64,000 bases of DNA from Flavihumibacter solisilvae (GCF_000814475.1 NZ_JSVC01000002.1:186001-250000), one strand, 5' to 3'. Counted from the stretch's first letter, positions 1-8,823 are shown. Notes: generated from the letters alone by a model not told the origin. Numbers and translations: made by a program.

Positions 1-816
1 GGCACCTACATGAATGCTAACTATGCTGCAGAACCAGGCGTTTTAAAGAACATATATGAAGCGAATGCCGGTGTGAAATTGTCAAAAAAACAAAACCTCT
101 GGCTTGATGCAGGTATTTTCACTTCGCATATCGGATTTGAATCAGCCATCAGCAAAGATTGCTGGACCCTGACCCGTAGCATTGTCGCAGACAACTCACC
201 CTATTACGAAAGCGGTGCAAAGCTCACCTGGACTTCAGCTGACAGCAAATGGCTGTTGAGCGGACTGGTTTTAAACGGCTGGCAGCGTATTAACCGCGTA
301 GATGGGAATTCACTGATGAGTTTTGGAACCCAGGTTCAGTTCAAGCCCAGCGATAAAGCATTGCTGAATTACAGTACATTTATAGGAACAGACAAACCTG
401 ATAGTGTAAGGCTGATGCGTTACTATCACAACCTTTATGGAATCTTCACTGCCGGTAAACTGGGTATAACCGCCGGTTTCGATCTCGGGTCTGAACAAAA
501 GGAAAAGGGAAGCAGCAATATGAATGTCTGGTATACCCCGGTCCTGATCCTTCGTTATCCTTTGAGTGAAAAATGGACAATTGCTGCGAGAGGTGAATAT
601 TACAAAGACGAGAAAGGAGTGATTATCGCATCAGGTACAGAAAATGGTTTCCAGGCAGCAGGGTATTCCGTAAATATCGACTACGCACCGGTTTCAAATG
701 CATTGATAAGGTTAGAGGCAAGATCGCTGAAGAGCAGGGATAATGTCTTCACAAAGCAACTGCAACCTACAGATGCGAATACTATGGTTACTGCATCAAT
801 TGCAGTTTCATTTTAA
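1..816 (+). CDS. Outer-membrane beta-barrel porin, OmpL-like (5' truncated by window edge)
   Basis: The frame is open at base 1 (Gly-Thr-Tyr precede the first Met at base 10), so the start and signal peptide lie outside the window. The visible 271 residues are a run of short amphipathic strands rich in Tyr, Trp, Gly and Asn, and the protein ends in ASIAVSF, an aromatic C-terminus typical of outer-membrane barrels. It resembles the Bbp2/OmpL-like porins that Bacteroidota carry between the kdp potassium ATPase genes and kdpD. The short KdpD gene starts 17 bp downstream on the same strand. A role in letting K+ or other small solutes cross the outer membrane is inferred from this context only. 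Confidence 0.7.
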   Translation, partial: GTYMNANYAAEPGVLKNIYEANAGVKLSKKQNLWLDAGIFTSHIGFESAISKDCWTLTRSIVADNSPYYESGAKLTWTSADSKWLLSGLVLNGWQRINRVDGNSLMSFGTQVQFKPSDKALLNYSTFIGTDKPDSVRLMRYYHNLYGIFTAGKLGITAGFDLGSEQKEKGSSNMNVWYTPVLILRYPLSEKWTIAARGEYYKDEKGVIIASGTENGFQAAGYSVNIDYAPVSNALIRLEARSLKSRDNVFTKQLQPTDANTMVTASIAVSF

Positions 817-833
817 CAACTAAAGGATCGCTT

Positions 834-1958
834 ATGCCGGAAGAGAATGAAAGCGTAGAACATTTCCTCGAACTGATCCGGAAAAGACGGAAAGGTAAGT
901 TCAAGATTTATATTGGCATGAGTGCCGGTGTGGGAAAGACATACCGCATGTTGCAGGAAGCCCAGACGCTCCTGCGAAACGGGGTTGACGTAAAGATCGG
1001 TTATATTGAAACGCACGGAAGAAGTGAAACCGAAGCTTTACTGGCCGGCCTTCCGTTAATTCCCCGCCGGAAACTTTTTTATAGGGGGAAGGAGCTTGAT
1101 GAATTCGACAAGCAGGCAGTATTGAACCTGCACCCTGAGGTGGTGGTCGTCGATGAATTGGCCCACAGCAATATCGAAGGAAGTAAAAATGAAAAGCGAT
1201 GGCAGGATGTGATTGAAATCCTGGATGCAGGTATCAATGTCATCAGTGCGATCAATATTCAACATATTGAAAGCCTGAATGGGGAAGTGAAATCAATAAC
1301 CGGAATTGAGGTTAGTGAACGGATCCCGGACAGCGTGTTAAGGATGGCGGACGAAGTTGTCAATATCGACCTTACCGCAGAAGAGCTGGTCACCCGTTTA
1401 AAGGAGGGCAAGATTTATACGAAGGATAAGGTCGAAACCGCAATGCGGAATTTTTTTCAGTCGGAAAAGATCCTGCAATTAAGGGAGCTTGCTTTAAAGG
1501 AAGTAGCCTCGCAGGTTGAACGGAAAATAGAGACTGAACTGCCACGTTACCAACACCTCAGAAGTGAGCGGTTCCTCGCATGTATCAGCAGTAATCATGA
1601 AATCGCAAAGAAGGTGATCAGGAAAACAGCCAGGCTGGCAACCTATTATAATTCACGCTGGGCCGTATTGTACGTGCAGACTCCGCGGGAGGATGGAAAC
1701 CGGATAGGCCTTGCTGCACAACGACACCTGATCAATAATTTCAAGCTGGCTACAGAACTTGGAGCAGAGGTGATAAAAGCAAAGAATGACAACATCGCAA
1801 GGGGAATAATCGAAGTAGCTGAGCAACAGAAATCGACTACCATCTGCCTGGGTAAGCCTCATTTGTCGTTGGCGGGCGTAATACTGAATACTGCGGTTTT
1901 CAACCAGTTGCTGAACAAATTATCCGCTGCAGATATTGATATTGTAATATTATCCTGA
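834..1958 (+). CDS. kdpD: KdpD N-terminal sensor protein without kinase domain
   Basis: The 374-residue protein covers only the cytoplasmic N-terminal part of KdpD. It has a P-loop GMSAGVGKT (residues 28-36), a Walker B-like VVVDELAHSN near residue 105, and a universal-stress-protein (UspA)-like domain from about 245 to the end. Full-length KdpD is near 900 residues and continues into four membrane helices and a histidine kinase; these are absent here. A separate histidine kinase gene starts 7 bp downstream, so sensing of K+ or osmotic state and phosphorylation appear split over two polypeptides. The porin gene 17 bp upstream marks the end of a kdp operon. The family call is firm; partnership with the next gene is inferred. 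Confidence 0.88.
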   Translation: MPEENESVEHFLELIRKRRKGKFKIYIGMSAGVGKTYRMLQEAQTLLRNGVDVKIGYIETHGRSETEALLAGLPLIPRRKLFYRGKELDEFDKQAVLNLHPEVVVVDELAHSNIEGSKNEKRWQDVIEILDAGINVISAINIQHIESLNGEVKSITGIEVSERIPDSVLRMADEVVNIDLTAEELVTRLKEGKIYTKDKVETAMRNFFQSEKILQLRELALKEVASQVERKIETELPRYQHLRSERFLACISSNHEIAKKVIRKTARLATYYNSRWAVLYVQTPREDGNRIGLAAQRHLINNFKLATELGAEVIKAKNDNIARGIIEVAEQQKSTTICLGKPHLSLAGVILNTAVFNQLLNKLSAADIDIVILS

Positions 1959-1965
1959 ATTAATC

Positions 1966-3657
1966 ATGCGTATCAAGACTAAATTATCTCTCGGGCTTGG
2001 GTTCCTGTTTTTGCTGATCCTGCTCTTCAGTGTCCTTAGTATTTTCCATATTAACAAACTGAAGAATGATGCCAATGTGGTTCTGAAAAACAATTACGAA
2101 TCACTGGTTTATTGTAACAACATGCTAAGGGCGTCGGAGGAGCTTTCGTTGAATGCAAGCTCTCTGGACTTGTTTGAAAGCAACCTGGCCAAACAGGAAA
2201 ATAATGTAACTGAGCCGGGAGAAAAGGAAGCCACGATGGCGCTACGGGTAGGCTTCGAAAAGTACAGGCAGAACCGGGATATAAATGAAATAAACGGTTT
2301 GAGAAATCATTTATACCAGTTGGAGGCGCTCAATCAACATGCTATTCAACGGAAAAATGAAATTGCTACAGGAACTGCAGAGAAGGCGAATATCTGGCTG
2401 TCGGTACTTTTTACCATTCTCACTTTGATTGCATTTTCGTTCGTGTTGAATTTCCCTTCTGTTATTTCCCGCCCGATCAGTGCCCTGGCCGAAGGAATTG
2501 CAGAGATCTCCCGGAAGAACTACAGGAAGCGCATTTATCTGAAGCAGGGCGATGAGTTCGGGGAACTTGCAGAAACTTTCAACAGGATGGCAGAGAAACT
2601 GGATGAATTCGAAAGTAGCAACCTGGCCAGGATCAAGTTCGAAAAGAAAAGGATTGAGACGATCATCAACCAGATGCGGGACGGGATTGTTGGGTTGGAT
2701 GAACGAAAGCATATCCTTTTCTTAAATGAAGTTGCCCAGAAGATGATCGGGTTAAAGGAGCCTGAAATAGTCGGGAAATACGCTCCTGACCTGGCAGTGC
2801 ACAACGACCTGATGCGGACATTGTTGCAGGAAAACGGAAGCAGTGAACTGAAGATCTATGCTGACGGAAAAGAAAGTTATTTCATGAAGGATATGCTGGA
2901 TGTTAAAGACGAAGAGGAAATTGTGGGTCATGTTATTGTGCTTCGGAATATCACGCCATTTCATGAATTAAATGAAGCCAAAACCAATTTCATAGCTACA
3001 GTATCACACGAGTTAAAAACGCCTCTTGCCGCAATCAGGATGAGTACAAAGTTGTTGAATGACAAGCGCGTCGGAAGTACCAACAATGAGCAGCAGGAAC
3101 TTATTCAAAGCATTGGTGATGATACGGACCGGCTTCTGAAAATAACCAGCGAATTGTTGAATATGGCACAGGTTGAAACAGGGAATATTCAATTGCGGAT
3201 GCAGTCTGTGTCACCAAAAAAAATAGCTGAGAACGCAATCCATGCAGTAAACAGTTCTGCAGTACCGAAAGGAGTTAACATCAATTTCAATGAACAGCAA
3301 CTATTGCCATTGGTTTATTCAGACGAAGAGAAAACGACCTGGATCTTGGTAAACCTGTTGTCCAATGCTATTCGCTTTGCACCTGATAACACTACGGTCG
3401 AATTAAAGATTACTGCTGAAAATGGTGAAGTGGTTTTTTCAGTGACCGATCACGGAAAAGGGATCGACGAAAAATATCAACCGCGCATCTTTGACCGGTA
3501 TTTCAAAGTGCCGGGCGAAACGAAAAGCGGAACCGGTCTTGGACTGGCTATAAGCAAGGAATTCATAGAAGCACAGAATGGACATATTTCGGTTGTCAGC
3601 AATCCTGGTGAAGGCAGCACATTTTTCGTCAGGCTTCCAGCTGCGACAGATCGATAG
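1966..3657 (+). CDS. HAMP/PAS sensor histidine kinase, probable partner of short KdpD
   Basis: A 563-residue membrane kinase. There is one membrane helix at about 8-28, an extracytoplasmic segment to about 142, a second helix at about 143-165, a HAMP domain (about 165-220) and a PAS-like domain (about 225-330). The HisKA H-box is VSHELKTPLA with phospho-acceptor His348. The ATPase domain has N-box NLLSNAIRFA, G1 DHGKGID and G2 GTGLGLAI. It starts 7 bp after the kdpD stop, so it is almost certainly co-transcribed with it. In Bacteroidota such a kinase follows the truncated KdpD and probably drives a regulator of kdp; no response regulator lies in this window. Confidence 0.87.
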   Translation: MRIKTKLSLGLGFLFLLILLFSVLSIFHINKLKNDANVVLKNNYESLVYCNNMLRASEELSLNASSLDLFESNLAKQENNVTEPGEKEATMALRVGFEKYRQNRDINEINGLRNHLYQLEALNQHAIQRKNEIATGTAEKANIWLSVLFTILTLIAFSFVLNFPSVISRPISALAEGIAEISRKNYRKRIYLKQGDEFGELAETFNRMAEKLDEFESSNLARIKFEKKRIETIINQMRDGIVGLDERKHILFLNEVAQKMIGLKEPEIVGKYAPDLAVHNDLMRTLLQENGSSELKIYADGKESYFMKDMLDVKDEEEIVGHVIVLRNITPFHELNEAKTNFIATVSHELKTPLAAIRMSTKLLNDKRVGSTNNEQQELIQSIGDDTDRLLKITSELLNMAQVETGNIQLRMQSVSPKKIAENAIHAVNSSAVPKGVNINFNEQQLLPLVYSDEEKTTWILVNLLSNAIRFAPDNTTVELKITAENGEVVFSVTDHGKGIDEKYQPRIFDRYFKVPGETKSGTGLGLAISKEFIEAQNGHISVVSNPGEGSTFFVRLPAATDR

Positions 3658-3947
3658 GTTTCGTTCACCTGGTCGCGCCAACAATGTTTCCCGGATGTGC
3701 AGGCATTTAAGTTTGCAGGTAGGTAGGCAGTCTGAAAACTAAATTCTGGTTGAGAAAAACGAATTTTTAGTTGGGATTTTGCCGAATTACTTTTCTCCAA
3801 CTTAAGCAGTTGCCCGATATTGCCAACCTTTATAAACTGATTATTCCGCTTTTCTGTCGGATTATTCCCTTTTTTGGTTGGTTTATGAAATAGTGCTTGT
3901 GTATTATTTTGCTTTTGCGTATAATGCTTCAGATAGGTAACCTGCCG

Positions 3948-4090
3948 GAAGCCGTCACAAAGCCGTGAGAGAGCCGTCTAGAAGAATAAACCAAGCATAA
4001 AAAAAGCATCCGGGAAGCTTCCTGGAAGCATGTTTGAAGCATGTTTGAAGCCATAATGAAGCGTCTCCGAAGCATGCCGGAAGCTACAAA
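3948..4090. repeat. Tandem array of thirteen 11-bp units (GAAGC-N6)
   Basis: Thirteen consecutive 11-bp units run without a single indel. The last seven all begin GAAGC; the earlier six are GAAGC, AAAGC, AGAGC, GAAGA, CAAGC and AAAGC. The last six bases of each unit vary (CATG follows the first four bases in several units, and GAAGCATGTTT occurs twice in a row). The array lies between two convergent genes (the kinase ends at 3657, the amidohydrolase ends at 4158). A period of 11 bp is about one helical turn, so GAAGC recurs on one DNA face. I do not recognise a named family; it is not a CRISPR. Confidence 0.85.
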
Positions 4091-4091
4091 A

Positions 4092-4129
4092 GTGCATGAA
4101 CGACACATACGGGGGTGCATGAACGACAC
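4092..4129. repeat. 15-bp perfect direct repeat beside the 11-bp array
   Basis: GTGCATGAACGACAC occurs at 4092-4106 and again at 4115-4129, an offset of 23 bp. It directly follows the last GAAGC unit and precedes a T-rich stretch just before the convergent amidohydrolase stop codon. The shared GCATG core suggests it is a diverged continuation of the 11-bp array. Confidence 0.8.
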
Positions 4130-4157
4130 GCTTTTTGCCCAATTTGGTTGAATAATT

Positions 4158-5297
4158 TTACAGCCTCCTGATACTTTGTCCATTATTGATCTGGATAATT
4201 CCCGGTGTTTTTCCTGGTGCGAAACTTCCAAACCTGTCGCTGATTCCGAGCGCATTTGCTCCTTCTGATGTTGCCCAGGTAAGCAACTGTTCAATCGGTA
4301 ATGAAGGGTATGCAGATTGGAGTGTCTTGATTTCTTCGAGTATACTTAACTGGGAATTGGAAGCCAGGCTGTCGGTTCCCAAAACTATTTTGCAACCATT
4401 GTTTATCAGCAGATCTACGGGAGGCATTGAATCATTAATATGCCGGTTGGCATTAGGGCATAGGCAAAAGTAGGTGTCGCTATTATGTTGTTTTATCTGG
4501 GCTATATCTTCTGCTGAAGTGACTACGTTATGTACAAGTATAAGAATACCATTGGTACGGAGATGTGGCAGAACAGCACGGATACTTGAAACGCCAGGCG
4601 GGATAAAAAAATCTAGATTCACCCCTAGCGACTCGAACAACTTCCGGAACCCGCTGTCGCCGGTCAGGAAAAAATCATTTTCATCCTTGCTTTCCTGGTT
4701 ATGCATAGTTATCGGCAGTTCCGGTGTAGATGCACTGATGTAATTGAATAGCGCAGGTGAAACGGAATACGGCGCATGTGGGACGATGGTTGTCGGGCCG
4801 GTATCGGCCATTTGCCTTGCCACTGACTCCGCTATCGAAAATCGGCCGGCAGCTCCAGCCTCAACAAATCCGCTGACCTCGACGAAGTTGTGATAAAAGA
4901 GAAGTGGTTTTCTTTTCTTCGTCAATGTATCTGTGGTGTTGCAGATATCGCCGACTGCAACAATGCCCGTAGCCCACATCTGGTGTTCTGCATGTGTAAT
5001 TGCGTCCTGTATTCTTTCTGCGCCTTCCCCCCGTCGCTGCATTACATCCATCAGGAATGGTACCATGCCAGTGCCTTCAGGGATGACAGCTTTAAGATGG
5101 CTGAGTTCAAGGTGGCAATGACAGTTAACAAATCCCGGGCTGATGATGCCTTCAACAAACTGGATATCACTTCCTGCATCAGCTTCCGGAACAATTCCTT
5201 CCACTTTTCCGCCTTCATCCGTAACCAATACGGAATCATCCGGGGCAAAGCCTGTCCCCGTAAACAACTGCGATCCCCTGAATTTTCGAAATCCCAT
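4158..5297 (-). CDS. Metal-dependent amidohydrolase (cytosine deaminase / aminofutalosine deaminase-like)
   Basis: A 379-residue protein of the amidohydrolase superfamily. It has the metal-binding HxH motif in [10 protein letters not shown], further ligands in VPHAPYS and the HNQESKDE segment, and the late Asp in GTDSLASN. This order fits the SsnA/TrzN/aminofutalosine deaminase group of hydrolytic deaminases (COG0402). The substrate cannot be read from the sequence; aminodeoxyfutalosine in the futalosine route to menaquinone is one possibility because related enzymes in this phylum do this. It diverges from prfA with 63 bp between the two starts. Its 3' end abuts the 11-bp repeat region. Confidence 0.78.
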   Translation of the reverse strand: MGFRKFRGSQLFTGTGFAPDDSVLVTDEGGKVEGIVPEADAGSDIQFVEGIISPGFVNCHCHLELSHLKAVIPEGTGMVPFLMDVMQRRGEGAERIQDAITHAEHQMWATGIVAVGDICNTTDTLTKKRKPLLFYHNFVEVSGFVEAGAAGRFSIAESVARQMADTGPTTIVPHAPYSVSPALFNYISASTPELPITMHNQESKDENDFFLTGDSGFRKLFESLGVNLDFFIPPGVSSIRAVLPHLRTNGILILVHNVVTSAEDIAQIKQHNSDTYFCLCPNANRHINDSMPPVDLLINNGCKIVLGTDSLASNSQLSILEEIKTLQSAYPSLPIEQLLTWATSEGANALGISDRFGSFAPGKTPGIIQINNGQSIRRL

Positions 5298-5310
5298 CCC
5301 TTAATTGAGT

Positions 5311-5318
5311 TAATTTTG
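5311..5318 (+). promoter_or_regulatory. TAnnTTTG -7 element upstream of prfA
   Basis: TAATTTTG matches the Bacteroidota primary-sigma -7 consensus and ends 42 bp before the prfA ATG. TTTTCG about 23 bp upstream could serve as the -33 element. Confidence 0.6.
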
Positions 5319-5360
5319 CCCGCCGAAGCTAATTATTTAGCGGCATCAAACAACGGAACT

Positions 5361-6425
5361 ATGTTAGACAAACTGGAAGCGATCAAGGCGAAATTTGACG
5401 ACCTGGGAATTGCGTTGACGAACCCCGCGATCGTGAGCGATAATAAAAGATTCGGTGCGATGAGCAAAGAGTACCGCAGCCTTGAGAAGATTGTGAACGC
5501 CTACAATTCTTATAAAAATGTATTGGCTGACCTGGAAACATATCGTGAAGCTTTAGGCGGCGACGATGAGGAGCTGCGTGAACTCGCCAAGATCGAATTG
5601 CCTGAACTGGAAGAAAAGGAAGCAAAACTCGCCGCCGAAATCAGGCAGATGCTGATCCCGAAAGATCCGCAGGACGATAAGAACGCAATCCTGGAGATCC
5701 GGGCAGGAACGGGCGGTGATGAAGCCTCCCTGTTTGCAGGAGATCTGCTCGACATGTACCTGCGCTATTGCAACAGTAAAGGCTGGAAAACAGCAATTCT
5801 CAGTGAAAACGAAGGAACGGTTGGCGGGTTCAAGGAAGTGAACGTGGAAGTGATCGGTGAAGAAGTCTATGGAACCCTGAAGTTTGAAAGCGGGGTACAC
5901 CGGGTGCAGCGGGTACCGGCCACAGAGGCCAGCGGCAGGGTGCACACAAGTGCTGCTACTGTTGCAGTAATGCCAGAGGCGGAAGACGTGGATGTCGAAA
6001 TAAGGGACGCTGACGTAAAAATGGAAACCGCGAGGAGCGGGGGAGCAGGTGGACAGAACGTAAACAAAGTGGAAACCAAGGTGATGCTCACCCACATTCC
6101 GACAGGTACCGTCGTAATTTGCCAGACCGAACGTACCCAGCTTGGTAACCGGGAGAAGGCAATGCAAATGCTCCGGACGAAACTGTATGAGGAGGAAGTC
6201 CGCAAACAGGAAGAAGAAATTGCCAGGCACCGGAAAAGCCTCGTGAGCAGCGGCGACCGAAGCGCTAAAATCAGGACTTATAACTTCCCCCAGGGCAGGG
6301 TAACTGACCACCGGATTAACCATACCTCCTACAACCTGGACGCAGTGCTGAACGGGGGCATCCAGGAATTTATTGACCAGCTCCAGTTCGCCGAGAATGC
6401 GGGCAAACTGACCAATCAGCAGTAA
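5361..6425 (+). CDS. prfA: Peptide chain release factor 1 (RF1)
   Basis: Class I release factor of 354 residues that recognises UAA and UAG and triggers peptide hydrolysis on the ribosome. The codon-recognition tripeptide Pro186-Ala187-Thr188 (RF1-type PxT) and the catalytic Gly230-Gly231-Gln232 in [16 protein letters not shown] are both present. The frame stays open far upstream (to 4890), but that part lies inside the opposite-strand amidohydrolase. The Met at 5361 gives the normal RF1 N-terminus ([12 protein letters not shown]) and sits 42 bp after a good -7 promoter element, so I place the start there. Confidence 0.97.
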   Translation: MLDKLEAIKAKFDDLGIALTNPAIVSDNKRFGAMSKEYRSLEKIVNAYNSYKNVLADLETYREALGGDDEELRELAKIELPELEEKEAKLAAEIRQMLIPKDPQDDKNAILEIRAGTGGDEASLFAGDLLDMYLRYCNSKGWKTAILSENEGTVGGFKEVNVEVIGEEVYGTLKFESGVHRVQRVPATEASGRVHTSAATVAVMPEAEDVDVEIRDADVKMETARSGGAGGQNVNKVETKVMLTHIPTGTVVICQTERTQLGNREKAMQMLRTKLYEEEVRKQEEEIARHRKSLVSSGDRSAKIRTYNFPQGRVTDHRINHTSYNLDAVLNGGIQEFIDQLQFAENAGKLTNQQ

Positions 6426-6809
6426 AAAAGCGGTAAATTTTACAGGTTAGGAAAATTCCTATGTAACCATTGGTGAAATAAGTGTCAGTGGTACACGTAT
6501 AATTTCCGTAAACCTACCTATAAGTGGTATGCAGATGCCTGAAATCGACGGAATTCAGGGCAGATGCAGGGTGTGCCTGTTAATTATTTATAAAATAACC
6601 CTTCGTTAGTTGCGGGGAAAATATAATCGTCGTTTCTTTGTGGTGTTGAAGGGAGTGAAAGAAGAAAAGAGAGGAAAGGTAGATTTCAAAGTTCTTTAAC
6701 TAATGGCACACAACTCCTGGCAACTATTTTGCGTTATATATCTAAAGAAAGCGATTTAAGTTTTTGACTCTCACATAAGCAGTCAATTTTCTCATAAGCA
6801 GTTAGTTTT
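6426..6809. other. Non-coding gap after prfA
   Basis: About 385 bp with no convincing gene. It is AT-rich, has a near-duplicate tandem segment at 6770-6809, and ends at a strong intrinsic terminator. A 26-codon frame at 6529-6609 starts with MQMPEIDGIQ, which resembles the phosphorylation-site loop of response regulators, but it is too short to support a gene. A small RNA ending at the terminator is possible. Confidence 0.5.
6770..6809. repeat. Imperfect tandem repeat before terminator
   Basis: Two copies of about 20 bp, CTCACATAAGCAGTCAATTTT (6770-6790) then CTCATAAGCAGTTAGTTTT (6791-6809). They sit immediately upstream of the terminator hairpin at 6817. Confidence 0.6.
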
Positions 6810-6816
6810 GGTTACG

Positions 6817-6843
6817 GCCCCTGTTTCTACAGGGGCTTTTTTT
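6817..6843 (+). terminator. Rho-independent terminator
   Basis: An 8-bp perfect stem (GCCCCTGT / ACAGGGGC) with a 4-nt loop is followed by seven T. It is oriented to stop rightward transcription from prfA or from an RNA in the 6426-6810 gap. It overlaps the last codons of the convergent VanZ-like gene. Confidence 0.85.
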
Positions 6844-7234
6844 GTGCCCAGAACTTTGAGAAAAGGTAAGAAGCGGCCAAAACCCCTGCTACAGCGCCGA
6901 TCCCGTCAAACAGCACATCATACCAATCGAAGTCGCGCTGGATCCATTTTGATTGCTGGAGATATTCAATCAGGAGTCCGTCAAGTACTGCAAGGAAAAT
7001 AATCAGGAGATCCCGGTTCCTTTTTTTCTGGGGAATTATATCCCCCTTCAGGTTCAGAAAGATCATCCATGATCCTGTCAGGATAAAGTACAATCCGAAA
7101 TGGACAACTTTATCAAGGTGAGGAATAACGATGAGTTTTCTTTCCGTGAATTCCCTGTCGGGAAAAAGGAGCAGAACATGCAGCAGGATAACCCATGCTA
7201 CCGGGAAATATGACTTCCTGAATATTTGTAACAT
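6827..7234 (-). CDS. VanZ-like family membrane protein
   Basis: A 135-residue integral membrane protein with about four helices (near residues 9-26, 44-62, 74-91 and 107-125). It carries the conserved VanZ-like features PHLDKVVHFGLY, then LIEYLQQ, then RDFDWYDVLFDGIGA in the last third. The family is named after a teicoplanin-resistance protein, but most members, including those beside gcvH in Bacteroidota, have no assigned function. It follows gcvH with a 5-bp gap and is probably co-transcribed with it. The terminator hairpin of the opposite strand lies across its stop codon. Confidence 0.8.
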   Translation of the reverse strand: MLQIFRKSYFPVAWVILLHVLLLFPDREFTERKLIVIPHLDKVVHFGLYFILTGSWMIFLNLKGDIIPQKKRNRDLLIIFLAVLDGLLIEYLQQSKWIQRDFDWYDVLFDGIGAVAGVLAASYLFSKFWAQKKPL

Positions 7235-7239
7235 CGTGG

Positions 7240-7617
7240 TTATCCGACAATCGTTTTATAACCGGCAGCGTCGAGCAGTGCTTCAACATCAGCTGGGTTA
7301 TTTACGGTCATTTTAATCATCCATCCATCTCCATAAGGATCACTGTTTACCAGCTCCGGTGTTGAGGAAAGCGCAGGGTTCACCTCGTTGATCGTTCCGG
7401 AAACTGGAAGAAACAAGTCGGAAACAGTTTTAACCGCTTCTACGGTTCCGAATATGGCTTCGGCCTCCAGGGCTTTACCAACTGTTTCGATTTCCACGTA
7501 AACAATGTCACCAAGTTCGCCTTGTGCAAAATCAGTAATACCGATTGTGGCAACATTTCCTTCCAGGCTGACCCATTCGTGGTCTTTGGTGTAACGTAAC
7601 TTATCAGGAATATTCAT
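7240..7617 (-). CDS. gcvH: Glycine cleavage system H protein
   Basis: A 125-residue lipoyl carrier that shuttles the aminomethyl group between the P and T proteins of the glycine cleavage system. The lipoylated residue is Lys63 in [12 protein letters not shown], and the usual KDHEW near residue 13 and [10 protein letters not shown] near the C-terminus are present. The open frame extends 56 codons further upstream into the cyclophilin gene, but [15 protein letters not shown] is the normal H-protein start, so I use 7617. CATATTTG about 20 bp upstream is one base from the -7 consensus. Confidence 0.95.
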   Translation of the reverse strand: MNIPDKLRYTKDHEWVSLEGNVATIGITDFAQGELGDIVYVEIETVGKALEAEAIFGTVEAVKTVSDLFLPVSGTINEVNPALSSTPELVNSDPYGDGWMIKMTVNNPADVEALLDAAGYKTIVG

Positions 7618-7681
7618 CAGGTAATTTTTTGTAGTGCAAATATGGGAAAAAGATACAAGCCGGGGCGAATTTTTGAAACGG

Positions 7682-8413
7682 CTATTTGCTGACAAGTTTT
7701 GCTCTGATAATGCGAACCGGCTGCAATGGCCGATCCCCGCCCTGGCGGCCGGTTGTGGGTACAGATGCGATACTGTCAACAACATTGAGCCCGGCGATCA
7801 CTTCGCCAAAAATTGTATAGTTCTGGTCGAGATGGGGTGCACCGCCCTCTGTCTTATAAACCTCACGATGTTCTGCAGGAATTTTTCGCCCTTTTAACCG
7901 GTAAACCTCCACTGAGTCAAGTCCCGCGTCCGTAAATTTTTTTCCCTGCACAATATAGAACTGGCTGCCGCTGCTTGCTTTTGTAGGATTTACATCATCG
8001 GACATCCTGGCTGCAGCCAATACCCCCTTATGATGAAAATAAGGCTGCCAGAATTCTGCAGGTACCGTATAGTTCGGTCCGCCGTTTCCCAATTCTGCTG
8101 TGTCTGAAGCATTCCGGCTCAACGGGTCACCGGCCTGGATCATAAAGTTCTGTATAACGCGGTGAAAGAGGACACTGTCATAGTATCCCTCCTTCACGAG
8201 TTTCAGGAAATTGTTCCGATGTGCCGGCGTTTCTTCATACAGGCGTAAAGTGATATTTCCTTTGGTAGTTTCGAGGACCACATCCTTTGAAAGATCCTTT
8301 TTTCGCAACCCGTTACCAAGCTTTGGATTACAGGCAGGTATAACGGCAGATACGAAACAGGCCAGTATAAGGCAGTTCCGGACAAGGCGGCTGTGGTATG
8401 TCATTTGGACCAT
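7682..8413 (-). CDS. Cyclophilin-type peptidyl-prolyl isomerase, lipoprotein
   Basis: A 243-residue protein with a lipoprotein-like signal (hydrophobic stretch ending VIPAC, Cys near residue 28) and a cyclophilin domain: [27 protein letters not shown], and GSQFYIVQ in place of the canonical GSQFFI. It would assist folding in the periplasm or at the inner face of the outer membrane. A 30-residue charged insertion (near [19 protein letters not shown]) precedes the final IFGEV motif, as in other Bacteroidota homologues. The start is 11 bp after the stop of the upstream small gene, so the two form an operon. A Met three codons downstream is an alternative start. Confidence 0.88.
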   Translation of the reverse strand: MVQMTYHSRLVRNCLILACFVSAVIPACNPKLGNGLRKKDLSKDVVLETTKGNITLRLYEETPAHRNNFLKLVKEGYYDSVLFHRVIQNFMIQAGDPLSRNASDTAELGNGGPNYTVPAEFWQPYFHHKGVLAAARMSDDVNPTKASSGSQFYIVQGKKFTDAGLDSVEVYRLKGRKIPAEHREVYKTEGGAPHLDQNYTIFGEVIAGLNVVDSIASVPTTGRQGGDRPLQPVRIIRAKLVSK

Positions 8414-8424
8414 TTTTTTGGGTC

Positions 8425-8769
8425 TCAGAAACCCTGCTTTTCGAAGTACAGTAATACGTGATCTTTCAGGAAATCTTCCTGTTCCTTTGGATTTAAAACA
8501 GGCAGGGTTTTCAGCTGCTTAAAATGCGGCCAGCCATCAGCGTCGGTTCCGGCATACTCATAATAGCCGCTCTGCGACAGCAGGGAACATACGGCAACAT
8601 GCATCAGGTCCTGTTTCTGTTCCTTGCTGAATTTCTCGCGGATCTCGCCGAATTCCTGGATTCCCACCAGGAAGAGAATTGTTTCCATATCGGGCTTCTT
8701 TCCGAATCGTTCCACCAGTTTGGCTTCAAGGTTCCACCAGCGTACCTGGAGGTCATCATGTAAATTCAT
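8425..8769 (-). CDS. Conserved hypothetical protein, 114 aa
   Basis: I do not recognise a domain. The protein is acidic, has no signal peptide or membrane helix, and is predicted mostly helical, with paired aromatics (RWWNLEAKL, SGYYEYAG, DGWPHF). Its start faces serS, 54 bp away, and its stop is 11 bp from the cyclophilin start, implying co-transcription. The length, proper start and operon position make a real gene likely; function unknown. Confidence 0.72.
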   Translation of the reverse strand: MNLHDDLQVRWWNLEAKLVERFGKKPDMETILFLVGIQEFGEIREKFSKEQKQDLMHVAVCSLLSQSGYYEYAGTDADGWPHFKQLKTLPVLNPKEQEDFLKDHVLLYFEKQGF

Positions 8770-8797
8770 AATGGCAAAGATAACCGCCCCTGACGCT

Positions 8798-8805
8798 TAT
8801 CTTTG
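8798..8805 (+). promoter_or_regulatory. TAnnTTTG -7 element upstream of serS
   Basis: TATCTTTG is an exact -7 match ending 18 bp before the serS ATG at 8824. No clear -33 element. Confidence 0.6.
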
Positions 8806-8823
8806 CGGCAAATTTATTTTGAG

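Noticed and set aside
3948-4090. CRISPR array
   Set aside because: Units are 11 bp with no spacer structure, far below CRISPR repeat size, and no cas gene is present.
3929-4294. A 121-codon reading frame on the minus strand across the 11-bp array
   Set aside because: An 11-bp period keeps any frame 11-codon periodic, which explains its repeating look; it also overlaps the amidohydrolase end in another frame and has no family resemblance.
4890-5360. Long N-terminal extension of prfA
   Set aside because: It lies within the opposite-strand amidohydrolase gene, has low-complexity shadow composition, and RF1 normally begins at MLDKLEAIK (5361).
5553-6323. 256-codon frame antisense to prfA
   Set aside because: Composition is that of a shadow frame; prfA is certain on the other strand.
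6803-6810. TAGTTTTG promoter-like element
   Set aside because: It sits 6 bp before a terminator hairpin, so a transcript from it would end at once.
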